13,444 bases of DNA from an uncultured Ruminococcus sp. Lineage in GTDB: Bacteria > Bacillota > Clostridia > Oscillospirales > Ruminococcaceae. Position numbers and translations under genes: made by a program. This document shows positions 1-8,611 of the stretch, piece after piece. Below the pieces are notes generated by a model, which worked only from the letters and a program-made list of their open reading frames with translations, searched no databases and was not told the DNA's origin. Every line of letters starts with the position of its first letter. Position 1 is the first letter of the stretch. The stretch covers positions 1 to 13,444 of the forward strand of contig CAMCMW010000011.1 of assembly GCA_945876155.1 (NCBI GenBank), given 5' to 3'.

Positions 1-2
1 AA

Positions 3-86
3 GCGCAGTCCTATGATACTGCCAATTATAATGGAAATTTAATTCTGTTGTCTGCGTACTGTCCTTCGGAGGTGAAAACCCGTTGA
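3..86 (+). CDS. Possible 3' end of an upstream gene (partial)
   Basis: The third forward frame is open from the window edge to a TGA at 84-86. That stop overlaps the TTG start of gdpP as TTGA, a common arrangement in translationally coupled operons. The 27 visible residues end in PSEVKTR and match no family I can name. The first frame is also open at the edge, ending at TAA 40-42 with the residues KRSPMILPIIMEI, so the true frame cannot be decided from this stub. In many Firmicutes the gene before gdpP encodes a DUF2232/YybS membrane protein, but nothing visible here proves that. Confidence 0.3.
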   Translation, partial: AQSYDTANYNGNLILLSAYCPSEVKTR

Positions 87-2032
87 AAAAAAGATATCCG
101 TATTTATTCATAATTTCGGCTGTGATGCTTGTGCTGACTTGTGCTGCTGCGGCTGTAATGCTTTACAGGTATGACGTTGTCAAATCCGCTGCTGTCTTTG
201 CGCCGGCTGCCGTTTTTGCGGCTATTATGCTTATGGAACTTATCATTGCAGAAAAAAATTCTCTCAGATTTATTGCAAGGCTCAATGAATCTGTTGGGAC
301 AGCGGAAAACGAGGTGTTGTATTATTTTGACACTCCGTCTGTAATCGTTGACGAGAATTTCAGAGTTCTGTGGTGTAATCAGGCGTTCAGCGCACAGATA
401 ATTCCGGAAAATGAATCATTTGGTACGGAACTTTATAAAATAGTTGATATTGACATGAAATCTCTTATGATAAACGGCGATGTCACTGTAAATTACAGTG
501 AAAGATCGTTTAAGGTAAGTACAGTTATCACTCAGCGAGGGGAGCAGAAGCTTATTTTCCTGACCTTTACGGATATAACTGAATTTGCAGAGCTTTTCAG
601 CAAATACAAGCGGACCCGTCCGTCTGTACTGCTGCTTGTGATAGACAATTACGAGGACGTGGTGCAGAACTTCAAGGAAAGCGAAAAGGCACAGGTTGCC
701 GCTGAAATTGAAACCATGCTTGAAAAATTCATGTCCCAGACAACGGGTGTTCTGAGAAAACTTGGAAACGACAAGTTTATTGCTGTAATGGAAGAACAGC
801 ATCTGAATACGATTATCCAGTCGAAGTTTGAGATACTCGACCAGGCAAGAAATATATCTGTGGGCGACAAGAGCAGTGTTATCACTCTCTCCATAGGCGT
901 AGGCAGAGGAGCGTCAACCCTTGAGGAAAGCGAATCCTATGCAAAGCAGGCGCTTGATATGTGTCTCGGACGTGGCGGCGACCAGGCGGCTGTCAAGACG
1001 GAAAACGGTTTCAGATTTTTCGGCGGCGTTGCAAAGGGCGTTGAAAAGAAATCAAGAGCAAAATCACGTATTATTTCAAATGCAATCCAGGAGCTTGTAC
1101 ATAACAGCGATTATGTTTATATTATGGGACACAGATTTGCTGACCTTGACGCTGTTGGCTCCGGTGCAGGACTTGCAGGTGCTATAAGACAGGCTGGGGG
1201 AGAGGCTTATTTTGTAGTTGACCCCAACCAGAATCTTGCGACTGAGCTTGTTGATAAACTGCGCAGTGAGGTAATAGATTTGCTGCTTACCCCGGAACAG
1301 GCGATAGAGTCCTTTACGGAAAACAGTCTGCTTATAATCGTTGATACCCATAATGCGCATCTTGTTGAAAGCAGAGACCTTTATGAAATGGCGCATCATA
1401 AAGTGGTTATCGACCACCACAGAAAATCCGTGGACTTTATAGATGACGCAGTTATTTTCTACCACGAGCCGTATTCTTCGTCAGCGTCGGAAATGGTAAC
1501 AGAGGTAATACAGTATTTCAAGAATGTAAGCGTACTTCCCCAGGTTTACGCCGAGGCATTGTTAGCCGGAATCATGCTTGACACCAAAAGTTTCGTTATG
1601 AAAACCGGTGTGAGAACCTTTGAGGCGGCGGCATATCTGAGGAAAAACGGTGCTGATACCGTAAGCGTCAAAGGACTGTTTTCAAGTTCCTTTGAGGCAT
1701 ACAAGCGCAAGTCAAGACTTATTGCGTCAGCGGAGATATTCGACCGCTGTGCTGTTGCGGCAGCAGACAGTGAAACTGATGATATAAGGATAGTTGCTCC
1801 CCAGGCGGCTGATGAACTGCTGGGAATAAAGGGAGTGGACGCCTCATTTGTTATATACAAGACCGGTGATGTTGTGAATATATCCGCAAGGTCGCTGGGT
1901 GTTATGAATGTTCAGGTAATAATGGAAAGACTGGGCGGCGGCGGTCACCAGACTATGGCTGCGGCACAGCTTAAAAACGTAACTGAGCAGACAGCAAAGG
2001 AAATGCTTGTCAATGCAATTAATCAGGAATAG
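83..2032 (+). CDS. gdpP: GdpP-type membrane c-di-AMP phosphodiesterase (DHH/DHHA1)
   Basis: GdpP hydrolyses the second messenger c-di-AMP to pApA and so tunes cell-wall, potassium and osmotic control. The 649-aa protein has the family layout. There are two membrane segments at about residues 8-28 and 34-55, a PAS-like region at about 80-170, and a degenerate GGDEF domain at about 178-305 in which the signature reads GNDKF (228-232). The catalytic DHH domain starts near 340, with H350, D354 and D356 (GHRFADLDAVG), D421 (VDTH), the DHH triad at 444-446 and D500 as metal ligands. The DHHA1 domain ends in GGGGHQ (618-623). The TTG start at 83 is chosen for the GGAGG at 68-72 and because the protein begins just before the first membrane helix. 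Length and motifs are full, so activity is expected. It heads the rplI-dnaB-tilS run, a common Firmicute order. Confidence 0.95.
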   Translation: MKKRYPYLFIISAVMLVLTCAAAAVMLYRYDVVKSAAVFAPAAVFAAIMLMELIIAEKNSLRFIARLNESVGTAENEVLYYFDTPSVIVDENFRVLWCNQAFSAQIIPENESFGTELYKIVDIDMKSLMINGDVTVNYSERSFKVSTVITQRGEQKLIFLTFTDITEFAELFSKYKRTRPSVLLLVIDNYEDVVQNFKESEKAQVAAEIETMLEKFMSQTTGVLRKLGNDKFIAVMEEQHLNTIIQSKFEILDQARNISVGDKSSVITLSIGVGRGASTLEESESYAKQALDMCLGRGGDQAAVKTENGFRFFGGVAKGVEKKSRAKSRIISNAIQELVHNSDYVYIMGHRFADLDAVGSGAGLAGAIRQAGGEAYFVVDPNQNLATELVDKLRSEVIDLLLTPEQAIESFTENSLLIIVDTHNAHLVESRDLYEMAHHKVVIDHHRKSVDFIDDAVIFYHEPYSSSASEMVTEVIQYFKNVSVLPQVYAEALLAGIMLDTKSFVMKTGVRTFEAAAYLRKNGADTVSVKGLFSSSFEAYKRKSRLIASAEIFDRCAVAAADSETDDIRIVAPQAADELLGIKGVDASFVIYKTGDVVNISARSLGVMNVQVIMERLGGGGHQTMAAAQLKNVTEQTAKEMLVNAINQE

Positions 2033-2049
2033 AAAGGAAGTAAACAAAA

Positions 2050-2496
2050 ATGAAGGTTATTTTTTTACAGGACGTCAAAGGCTCCGGCAAAAAGGGCGAG
2101 GTCAAGAATGTTGCAGACGGCTACGCAAGAAATTTTCTTATAGGAAAGGGACTTGCTGTTGAGGCTACTGCTAAAAACATGAATCTGCTGGACGGTCAGA
2201 AAGCGTCAGAGCAGCACAAAAAGGACGTTGAAAAGCAGAACGCTGAGGATATCAAAGCAACAATCGACGGCAAAAAGATAGTTGCACCGGCAAAGGCTGG
2301 TTCAAACGGAAAGCTTTTCGGGTCAGTCACAACAGGTACTATTGCGGAGCTTATTGAAAAGCAGTTCGGCAAAAAAATCGAAAAGAAGAAGATTTCGCTT
2401 AAAAACGATATAAAGAACTTTGGTACATACGAGGCTGATGTCAAGCTTTATAACGGGGTTAATGCGAAGGTTACAATTGAAGTAGTTGAGGAATAA
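2050..2496 (+). CDS. rplI: 50S ribosomal protein bL9
   Basis: bL9 binds 23S rRNA near the base of the L1 stalk and helps keep the reading frame. The 148-aa product has the usual length. Its N-terminal rRNA-binding domain (residues 1 to about 45) contains the signature [19 protein letters not shown] and the typical VKGSGKKGE loop. A long lysine-rich connecting helix (about 50-80) follows, and then a C-terminal domain with the expected NGKLFGSVT motif (about 94-102). The ATG at 2050 follows an AAAGGAAG ribosome binding site at 2033-2040 and lies 17 nt after the gdpP stop, which fits co-transcription. Confidence 0.97.
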   Translation: MKVIFLQDVKGSGKKGEVKNVADGYARNFLIGKGLAVEATAKNMNLLDGQKASEQHKKDVEKQNAEDIKATIDGKKIVAPAKAGSNGKLFGSVTTGTIAELIEKQFGKKIEKKKISLKNDIKNFGTYEADVKLYNGVNAKVTIEVVEE

Positions 2497-2505
2497 TTTC
2501 TGATA

Positions 2506-2526
2506 AGGCAGTCAGTTTGGCTGCCT
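2506..2526 (+). other. Hairpin in the rplI-dnaB junction
   Basis: AGGCAGTCA (2506-2514) pairs with TGGCTGCCT (2518-2526) around a GTT loop. This gives a 9-bp stem with one G-T wobble. No T-run follows, so it is not an intrinsic terminator. It sits 23 nt upstream of the preferred dnaB start and could be an mRNA processing or stability element separating rplI and dnaB expression (inference). Confidence 0.5.
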
Positions 2527-2549
2527 CATCAATGTTTATGGAGGTTGCA

Positions 2550-3896
2550 GTGGATTACCCTGATTTTTCTGACAAGGAAATGCCTTACAGCCTTGAGGCG
2601 GAGCAGACTATTTTAGGTGCAATACTTATTGACCAGTCGGTTATATCAACGGTACTGGAAAAGGTCAAGCCCGACTGCTTTTACAATGAACAGCACAAAA
2701 AACTCTTCAACATAATGATGAGAATGTTCACTTCCGGTATCAAGTCGGATATTATAACCGTTCTGGACGAGGCTGTAAAGGAAAACATTTTTGAAACGGC
2801 ACAGGAGGGAAGAAATTACCTTGCAATGCTTGTTAATATGGTTCCGTCGGTGGATAATATTGACAGCTATTGTCAGATATGTGCTGAAAAATACTATATA
2901 AGAAGTCTTGCATTTGTTGCAAAGGAACTGCTCCATGAAATAGCTTTAGGACAGAGCAGTGCGCAGGTCATGCTTGATTCTGCGGAACAGAAGATATACG
3001 ATATAAGACAGGGCAGAGATGTCCGTGGACTGGCACCTTTAAGCGACGTTATTTTTGAGTCGTGGGACAGACTGCAAAAAATCTCAGGTCCTGACAAGGA
3101 AAAGTATCTGGGTGCAAGAACCGGATTTACAATGCTCGACTCAATTACAACAGGTCTTAACAATTCCGACCTTATAATTCTTGCGGCACGTCCTGGTATG
3201 GGTAAAACTTCATTTGCCCTTAACATTGCGACCAATGTTGCAAGGCGTTCGGAAAAGGACGTTGCAGTATTCTCACTTGAAATGTCAAAGGAGCAGCTTG
3301 CAACAAGAATGCTTTCAACTGAGGCGTTGGTTGACTCAAACAAACTGAGAAGCGGTCACCTTTCAGACGATGACTGGGTAAGGCTTGCGTCCAGTGCCGA
3401 CGTTCTCTGCGGACTGCCGATATATCTTGACGATACTCCAGGCACAAATGTACCGCAGATAAAGGCAAAGCTGAGACGTATGAAAAATATCGGTCTGGTG
3501 GTTATCGACTACTTACAGCTTATGGAATCGACTGTCAAGACTGAAAACCAGGCACTGAGAGTTGCGGAGATTACCCGTAATCTGAAAATGCTTGCAAAGG
3601 AGATTGATGTTCCGGTCATATTGCTTTCACAGCTGAACCGTGGCGTTGAGAGCCGTCCGGATAAACGTCCGCTTATGTCTGACCTGAGAGATTCCGGCGC
3701 TATCGAGCAGGACGCTGATATTGTTATGTTTTTATATCGTGACGCATACTATAATAAGGAAAGTACAGAGCCGAATGTCTCGGAATGTATAGTTGCCAAA
3801 AACCGTCACGGCGATACAGGTACAATAAAGCTTATCTGGGACGGTCAGTTCACCCGCTTTTCAAACGCTGATTTTGACAGCAATCCGGAGGGATAA
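2550..3896 (+). CDS. dnaB: Replicative DNA helicase DnaB (DnaC in Bacillus naming)
   Basis: This is the hexameric 5'-3' helicase that unwinds DNA at the replication fork and binds DnaG primase. From the GTG at 2550 it has 448 aa. The N-terminal DnaB domain includes PYSLEAEQTILGAIL (about residues 12-26). The RecA-like ATPase domain carries Walker A ARPGMGKT (213-220), the Walker B strand VVIDYLQLM, the SQLNRGVE motif (about 360-367), DLRDSGAIEQDAD (378-390) and the arginine-finger region KNRHGDTGT (417-425). I prefer GTG 2550 because GGAGG at 2540-2544 lies 5 nt upstream and the resulting N-terminus fits the family. The longer in-frame TTG at 2517 falls inside a hairpin and has no ribosome binding site. 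ATG 2532 and 2538 are also in frame. No intein or deletion is seen. Confidence 0.96.
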   Translation: MDYPDFSDKEMPYSLEAEQTILGAILIDQSVISTVLEKVKPDCFYNEQHKKLFNIMMRMFTSGIKSDIITVLDEAVKENIFETAQEGRNYLAMLVNMVPSVDNIDSYCQICAEKYYIRSLAFVAKELLHEIALGQSSAQVMLDSAEQKIYDIRQGRDVRGLAPLSDVIFESWDRLQKISGPDKEKYLGARTGFTMLDSITTGLNNSDLIILAARPGMGKTSFALNIATNVARRSEKDVAVFSLEMSKEQLATRMLSTEALVDSNKLRSGHLSDDDWVRLASSADVLCGLPIYLDDTPGTNVPQIKAKLRRMKNIGLVVIDYLQLMESTVKTENQALRVAEITRNLKMLAKEIDVPVILLSQLNRGVESRPDKRPLMSDLRDSGAIEQDADIVMFLYRDAYYNKESTEPNVSECIVAKNRHGDTGTIKLIWDGQFTRFSNADFDSNPEG

Positions 3897-3899
3897 GGC

Positions 3900-5204
3900 T
3901 TGACTGAAAAAATTATCAGTACCATAGAAACTTATGGTATGCTCAAAGGCGGAGAGCGTGTAACAGCGGCTCTTTCCGGCGGTGCGGACAGCGTCTGCCT
4001 GCTGCTTGTGCTGAATGGCTTAAAGGAAAGGTACGACTTAAAGCTTGACGCAGTCCATGTAAACCACTGCATAAGGGGAAAAGAGGCTGACAGAGATGAG
4101 GAATTCTGCCGTAAGCTGTGCGAAAGGCTCGGTGTTGAGCTGACTGTAAAAAGGATAGATGTTCCTGCAATCGCCGCTGAAAAAAAGCAGTCGCTGGAGG
4201 AGGCGGCAAGGAATGTGAGATATTCCGTCTTTGCACAGCATTCCGGGACTGGTCTTACAGCTACTGCCCATACAGCCTCGGACAACGCTGAAACAGTCCT
4301 GCTGAACCTTGCAAGGGGGACAGGTCTTAAAGGAATGTGCGGAATACCGCCGGTGAGGGATAATATAATCCGTCCGCTGATTGATGTAACAAGACAGGAC
4401 GTTGAAAATTATCTCAGAGAACTGGGTCAGGATTTCGTCACCGATTCCACAAATCTGGATAATGATTATACCAGAAACAGGATAAGGCACAATATAATAC
4501 CGGAAATATTGAGAATTAACAGCGGTTTTTATAAAACTTTTTGTGCAGAACTGAAAATATTTTCTGAGGAGAATATTTTTATTGAAAAATCTGTCAAAAC
4601 AGCTTATAATATATGTATTGATAACGGCGCACTATGCGGTCTTGAAAAATATGATACCGTTATCAGGAAAAGGTGTATTTCAATTTTTCTGAAGGAAAAC
4701 TCACTGCCGGTTAGTGCAGAGAAAATCAATGCTGTAAACGGCATACTTGATACAGGCGGAAAAATCAACATTTCTGACGGCGTTTATGCGGTATGCAGGA
4801 AACATACCCTGACAATACTGCGTATGCCGGAGAAAACTGAAATACAGCCTGTTAAACTCCGCTGCGGAGAAAACAGTATATTTTCTGATAAGACAGTTTT
4901 TGCCGAAATAAAAGACGGCGGCGGAGGTATAATAGATACTGACAAGGTGTGCGGTGATATTGTTCTGAGAAACCGTAATTACGGTGACAGGATTCAGCTT
5001 GCCGGAAGAAACTTTACATCATCGGTAAAAAAACTTCTTAATGAAAATGTAAGGGCGGATATGAGACCCTTTATTCATTTTCTTGCTGATGATGAGGGAG
5101 TTATTTTTATTGAAAATATAGGGGTGGCAGACAGGGTAAAACCGGACAGCAATACGAAAAAAAGTCTGTACATTACAGTGCTGCCGAAATGCCGTGAAAA
5201 ATAA
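3900..5204 (+). CDS. tilS: tRNA(Ile)-lysidine synthase TilS
   Basis: TilS uses ATP and lysine to convert C34 of the CAU-anticodon isoleucine tRNA to lysidine, so that the tRNA reads AUA. The 434-aa protein has the PP-loop SGGADS (26-31) in the N-type ATPase domain, HVNHCIRG (53-60), TAHTASDNAETVLLNLARG (122-140) and the family block TDSTNLDNDYTRNRIRHNI (181-199). A weaker C-terminal TilS domain covers about 350-434, including VKKLLNENV and FLADDEGVIFIENIG. The TTG start at 3900 follows GGAGGG (3887-3892), which overlaps the end of dnaB, so the two genes are probably translationally linked. In many Firmicutes hpt lies between tilS and ftsH. Here it is absent. Confidence 0.94.
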   Translation: MTEKIISTIETYGMLKGGERVTAALSGGADSVCLLLVLNGLKERYDLKLDAVHVNHCIRGKEADRDEEFCRKLCERLGVELTVKRIDVPAIAAEKKQSLEEAARNVRYSVFAQHSGTGLTATAHTASDNAETVLLNLARGTGLKGMCGIPPVRDNIIRPLIDVTRQDVENYLRELGQDFVTDSTNLDNDYTRNRIRHNIIPEILRINSGFYKTFCAELKIFSEENIFIEKSVKTAYNICIDNGALCGLEKYDTVIRKRCISIFLKENSLPVSAEKINAVNGILDTGGKINISDGVYAVCRKHTLTILRMPEKTEIQPVKLRCGENSIFSDKTVFAEIKDGGGGIIDTDKVCGDIVLRNRNYGDRIQLAGRNFTSSVKKLLNENVRADMRPFIHFLADDEGVIFIENIGVADRVKPDSNTKKSLYITVLPKCREK

Positions 5205-5208
5205 TAAA

Positions 5209-5237
5209 TTGACTTTATGGCTGTTTCACGCTATAAT
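5209..5237 (+). promoter_or_regulatory. Sigma-A type promoter of ftsH
   Basis: TTGACT (5209-5214) and TATAAT (5232-5237) are separated by exactly 17 bp, an almost perfect housekeeping promoter. The predicted start is near 5244, giving ftsH its own transcript in addition to any readthrough from tilS. Confidence 0.85.
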
Positions 5238-5243
5238 AGTAAT

Positions 5244-5378
5244 ACGGTCAGTTGTGGAGTGGTAAATTACTCAGATACCTGACCTTTGATACAGGCGGTT
5301 ATTGTCTGATATCTGTATTCTTCTGGACAAGTCCTGGGAATACAGGGGGTAGAGAAATACATAGAGAAAGAATGGAGT
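5244..5378 (+). ncRNA. Structured ftsH 5' leader with alternative hairpins
   Basis: About 135 nt separate the predicted transcription start from ftsH. GGTCAG (5246-5251) pairs with CTGACC (5279-5284) and encloses a GAGT/ACTC hairpin (5257-5272). Next, CTGTAT (5313-5318) can pair either backwards with ATACAG (5289-5294) or, as CTGTATTC (5313-5320), forwards with GAATACAG (5338-5345, 8 bp). The forward hairpin also contains an inner GGA/TCC pairing. These choices exclude each other, as in a switch or processing element. I recognise no riboswitch family, T-box or ribosomal-protein leader motif in it, and there is no terminator. Confidence 0.45.
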
Positions 5379-7340
5379 GTGAATTGGTTGACACCTAACA
5401 GGAACAGGGGCATTGCTGCCTATGCTGCGGTTGCAGCGATACTGATCATTGCGATCATGTTTATTTTCCCAAAGCTTTTAAGTTCGGGAGAAAAGAAAGA
5501 ATATTCCGAGGTTATAAAAAACTTTGATGAATATAAGGTCTGTGAGTATACTCTCGATCTGGGAACAGGAGAACTGGTATACAAGCTTATCGGTGACGAC
5601 AAGGAATATAAGTATGAGGTGCCGAATGTAAGCATTTTCCTTGATGATACTGATTCCGGCGAAAATGATTACAGAACAGAGTACAACAAGCTGCATCCGG
5701 ACAATCCGCTGAGTCAGGATTACAAGAAAATAAAGGATAATTCATGGCTTATTTCTGTTGTGCCGTCTGTACTGCTGCTTATTCTGGGCGTGGCACTGTT
5801 CGTCTTTATGATGAAACAGACCGGCGGCGGAGGAAAGTATTCCTCATTCGGAAAGGCTAATATAAAGAATCAGGGGCAGAACAACGGCAAGAAGGTTACC
5901 TTTGCCGACGTTGCAGGTGCTGATGAAGAAAAGCACGAGATGGAGGAAATCGTTGACTTCCTTAAAAATCCGAAGAAGTATTCGGAAATCGGTGCAAGAA
6001 TACCTAAGGGTGTACTGCTTTTAGGTCCTCCGGGTACTGGTAAAACACTCCTTGCAAAGGCTGTTGCGGGTGAGGCAGGCTGTCCGTTCTTCCCGATATC
6101 CGGTTCGGACTTCGTTGAAATGTTTGTCGGTGTAGGTGCGTCAAGAGTGCGTGACCTGTTTGAACAGGCAAAGAAAAACGCTCCGTCAATCATCTTTATT
6201 GATGAAATCGACGCTGTAGGCCGTCACAGAGGAGCAGGCTTAGGCGGCGGACACGATGAGCGTGAGCAGACCTTAAACCAGCTGCTTGTTGAAATGGACG
6301 GCTTTACGGGCAACGAAAGCGTAATTGTAATTGCGGCTACAAACAGACGTGATATTCTCGACCCGGCATTGCTGCGTCCGGGACGTTTTGACAGACAGAT
6401 AGTAGTAGGCTACCCTGACATCAAGGGACGTGAGGAGATACTTAAAGTCCACACGAAAAACAAGCCTCTTGCACCGGACGTCAACCTTAAAACCATTGCA
6501 AAGACAACAGTAGGCTTTACAGGTGCAGACCTTGAAAACCTTGTAAACGAGGCGTCACTGCTTGCTGCGAGAGCCAACAGAAAGGCTATTATCAAGGAAG
6601 ATATCGAGGAGGCAACAATCAAGGTAATTGCCGGACCTGAGAAGAAATCAAGAGTTGTGACAGACCGTGAAAAGAAACTCACTTCCTATCACGAGGCAGG
6701 TCACGCCGTTTGTACCTATTACTGTCCTACACAGGATAAGGTGCATCAGGTTTCAATTATTCCGAGAGGAATGGCTGGTGGATTTACAATGTCCCTGCCG
6801 GAGCATGACAAGTCCTATGTAAGCAAGACTGAAATGAAGGAAAATATTGTAACACTCCTGGGCGGACGTGTTGCTGAAAAGCTTATCCTTGAAGACATTT
6901 CAACCGGTGCGTCAAACGATATTGAAAGAGCCACTGGTATTGCACGGAACATGGTAACAAAGTACGGTTTCAGCGATAAGCTCGGACCTATGGTTTACGG
7001 CAACGACCAGAGCGAAGTTTTCCTCGGACGTGACTTTAACAGTTCAAGGAACTATTCTGAAAATGTTGCAGCTGAGATTGACGCAGAAATGCGTGAGATA
7101 ATCGAAGAGGGATACGAAAAATCGAAGGAACTGCTGGAACAGCATATCGACCAGCTGCACTTCCTTGCAAAGTATCTTATGAAGTATGAGAAGATTGACG
7201 ATGAAGACTTTGAAAAGCTCATGAAAGGTGAAATGGACGAAAGCGTTCTCAAAGAGGACGAACCGGAACAGAAACCTGAAAGTGAAACTGAGGAAACTTC
7301 CGGAAGTACAGAGGAATCGTCAGAGGATAAAACAGAATAA
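5379..7340 (+). CDS. ftsH: ATP-dependent zinc metalloprotease FtsH
   Basis: FtsH is a hexameric membrane AAA+ protease that degrades misfolded membrane proteins and some regulators. The 653-aa product has membrane helices at about residues 12-31 and 122-145 flanking an extracytoplasmic domain. A glycine-rich linker (149-152) follows. The ATPase domain has Walker A GPPGTGKT (216-223), pore motif MFVGVG (248-253), Walker B IIFIDEID (271-278) and the second region of homology [19 protein letters not shown] (321-339). The protease domain has HEAGH (438-442), with D514 in ASND as likely third zinc ligand. A Glu/Ser-rich acidic tail covers about 619-653. The start is uncertain: GGAG at 5374-5377 is too close to GTG 5379 but lies 10 nt before the in-frame TTG at 5388, which would give a protein three residues shorter. 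It has its own promoter and a strong downstream terminator. Confidence 0.97.
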   Translation: MNWLTPNRNRGIAAYAAVAAILIIAIMFIFPKLLSSGEKKEYSEVIKNFDEYKVCEYTLDLGTGELVYKLIGDDKEYKYEVPNVSIFLDDTDSGENDYRTEYNKLHPDNPLSQDYKKIKDNSWLISVVPSVLLLILGVALFVFMMKQTGGGGKYSSFGKANIKNQGQNNGKKVTFADVAGADEEKHEMEEIVDFLKNPKKYSEIGARIPKGVLLLGPPGTGKTLLAKAVAGEAGCPFFPISGSDFVEMFVGVGASRVRDLFEQAKKNAPSIIFIDEIDAVGRHRGAGLGGGHDEREQTLNQLLVEMDGFTGNESVIVIAATNRRDILDPALLRPGRFDRQIVVGYPDIKGREEILKVHTKNKPLAPDVNLKTIAKTTVGFTGADLENLVNEASLLAARANRKAIIKEDIEEATIKVIAGPEKKSRVVTDREKKLTSYHEAGHAVCTYYCPTQDKVHQVSIIPRGMAGGFTMSLPEHDKSYVSKTEMKENIVTLLGGRVAEKLILEDISTGASNDIERATGIARNMVTKYGFSDKLGPMVYGNDQSEVFLGRDFNSSRNYSENVAAEIDAEMREIIEEGYEKSKELLEQHIDQLHFLAKYLMKYEKIDDEDFEKLMKGEMDESVLKEDEPEQKPESETEETSGSTEESSEDKTE

Positions 7341-7346
7341 AAAAAC

Positions 7347-7378
7347 AAACTCCCATGTATTCAACGTGGGAGTTTTTT
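7347..7378. terminator. Bidirectional intrinsic terminator between ftsH and the sensor gene
   Basis: ACTCCCATG (7349-7357) pairs with CGTGGGAGT (7365-7373), with one wobble, around a 7-nt loop. A run of T follows on the + strand (7373-7378) and a T-rich tract, from A 7341-7349, on the - strand. It serves the convergent ftsH and sensor genes. The sensor stop codon (7361-7363) lies inside the loop, so its last codons are written in the terminator stem. Confidence 0.9.
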
Positions 7379-8584
7379 GTGTGAAAAATCAAGCCAGATA
7401 TTAGTTATTATTTTATCTCGTTTCTGACTGCGGAAGATAAAACCGTTATATCTTGAAATAACAGAACTGATTATTTTATTCCGGTAAGGATTAAAGGGAA
7501 CCAGTTCGGATTTTTTGTCCTCCATCAGCATATCAACGTCCTCACCCTTGATGTAATGGGAAACTATAATACTGATGTATTTGTTTTTGCAGAGTATCTC
7601 CAGGTCGATACTGGGCTTATACTCCCACCGGTTATACGCTGATACAGACTCATCAAGCAGATTGAAGACCACACCCGAAATGTCATTTTCCGGAAATTCA
7701 CGAATGTACGGCGAAATGCTGTAATTAAAAATAATGCTTTTTTTCCGGCATTTTAACTGAGCGTCAAGAATAATATAATTCAAGGTATCGGAATAAATTG
7801 AGTTATGCTGTGAATCGAAAATCCGGCTTATCTCTTCGTTTCCGATATAAAGCTGATAAAACGTTTTTATCGTTTCGTTTTGCTTTATTATCCTTTGTAT
7901 CGTATCTTCTGAATCCACACTTGTTTCATGAATTTTTCTGACAAGCAGAATATTCAGGATATTCACAAGAAACAGTGCTGCAAAAGTCATGGCTGAAAAC
8001 TGTGCCGGGAATTTATCTGACGCTGAAATATCAAAAAGAATATTTCCGGCGATAAGAGTAACAAAGAAAAATGTGATGGTGTAGATACTCTCCGCTTTTG
8101 AAAGGCGAAGTGTAAAGGATTTTGAAAGCTTTATCACAGCCTTTGTCACTACAAAATAAATCGACTTTGTAAGGAGCAGAACAGCAAGTCTCAGTATGCT
8201 TGACGCTGAGATGAGAATGTATATGGGTGTTTTAGAGAGGGTACTCATAAGCGTCAGCAAAACAGAATTGATTATGAGAATAAAAAACATTGAAAGGGCT
8301 GATACAAATAACTTATAAAGAAAACTGCCCCTTAAAAATATCAGGCTGAACAATGTGCATATAATTATCTGATTTGCCGATGTAACTGAATCTACATTTA
8401 TATATGCTGAGACAAGTATACTGTTGATACATGATACTGCTATAAACCCTATGGTTTTGACGTTTTTCAGATGTACGTTCTTGAATCCGAGCATACCAAT
8501 AACAAAAAAAGCAATCATGACGCATTCAATTACTGCCGCAATCAGCTCAATAATTTCCCATATAATATTTATGTATTCACTCAT
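7361..8584 (-). CDS. AgrC-like polytopic sensor with degenerate GHKL domain (probable pseudokinase)
   Basis: The 407-aa protein has about six or seven membrane helices in residues 7-216, then a cytoplasmic region (about 222-400) whose layout follows AgrC/GHKL histidine kinases. Landmarks are a linker helix with KQNETIKTFY (234-243), DISGVVFNLLDESVSA (301-316) at the N-box and ISRYNGFIF (376-384) at the end. Key residues are missing. The family motif RHDxxN is FDSQHN here (256-261), so the His site holds Asp. The N-box Asn is E312 (NLLDES for NLLDNA). No glycine box (GxGxGL) exists before the last helix, where NPYRNKI is found instead. The reading frame is intact. The ATG is preceded by AAGGA, and the gene starts 27 nt after the regulator gene, so the two form an operon. 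It is probably a non-phosphorylating sensor. A kinase with unusual motifs is less likely. Confidence 0.72.
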   Translation of the reverse strand: MSEYINIIWEIIELIAAVIECVMIAFFVIGMLGFKNVHLKNVKTIGFIAVSCINSILVSAYINVDSVTSANQIIICTLFSLIFLRGSFLYKLFVSALSMFFILIINSVLLTLMSTLSKTPIYILISASSILRLAVLLLTKSIYFVVTKAVIKLSKSFTLRLSKAESIYTITFFFVTLIAGNILFDISASDKFPAQFSAMTFAALFLVNILNILLVRKIHETSVDSEDTIQRIIKQNETIKTFYQLYIGNEEISRIFDSQHNSIYSDTLNYIILDAQLKCRKKSIIFNYSISPYIREFPENDISGVVFNLLDESVSAYNRWEYKPSIDLEILCKNKYISIIVSHYIKGEDVDMLMEDKKSELVPFNPYRNKIISSVISRYNGFIFRSQKRDKIITNIWLDFSHKKLPR

Positions 8585-8611
8585 TTTATAAAAATCCTTA
8601 ATTTTATTCTG

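Noticed and set aside
2497..2549. A terminator after rplI
   Set aside because: The hairpin at 2506-2526 is not followed by a T-run, and dnaB follows in the expected operon order.
5244..5378. A c-di-AMP (ydaO) riboswitch, T-box or 6S RNA in the ftsH leader
   Set aside because: I could not find the conserved cores of these families, and the 5' and 3' ends do not pair as in 6S RNA. It is kept only as an unassigned structured leader.
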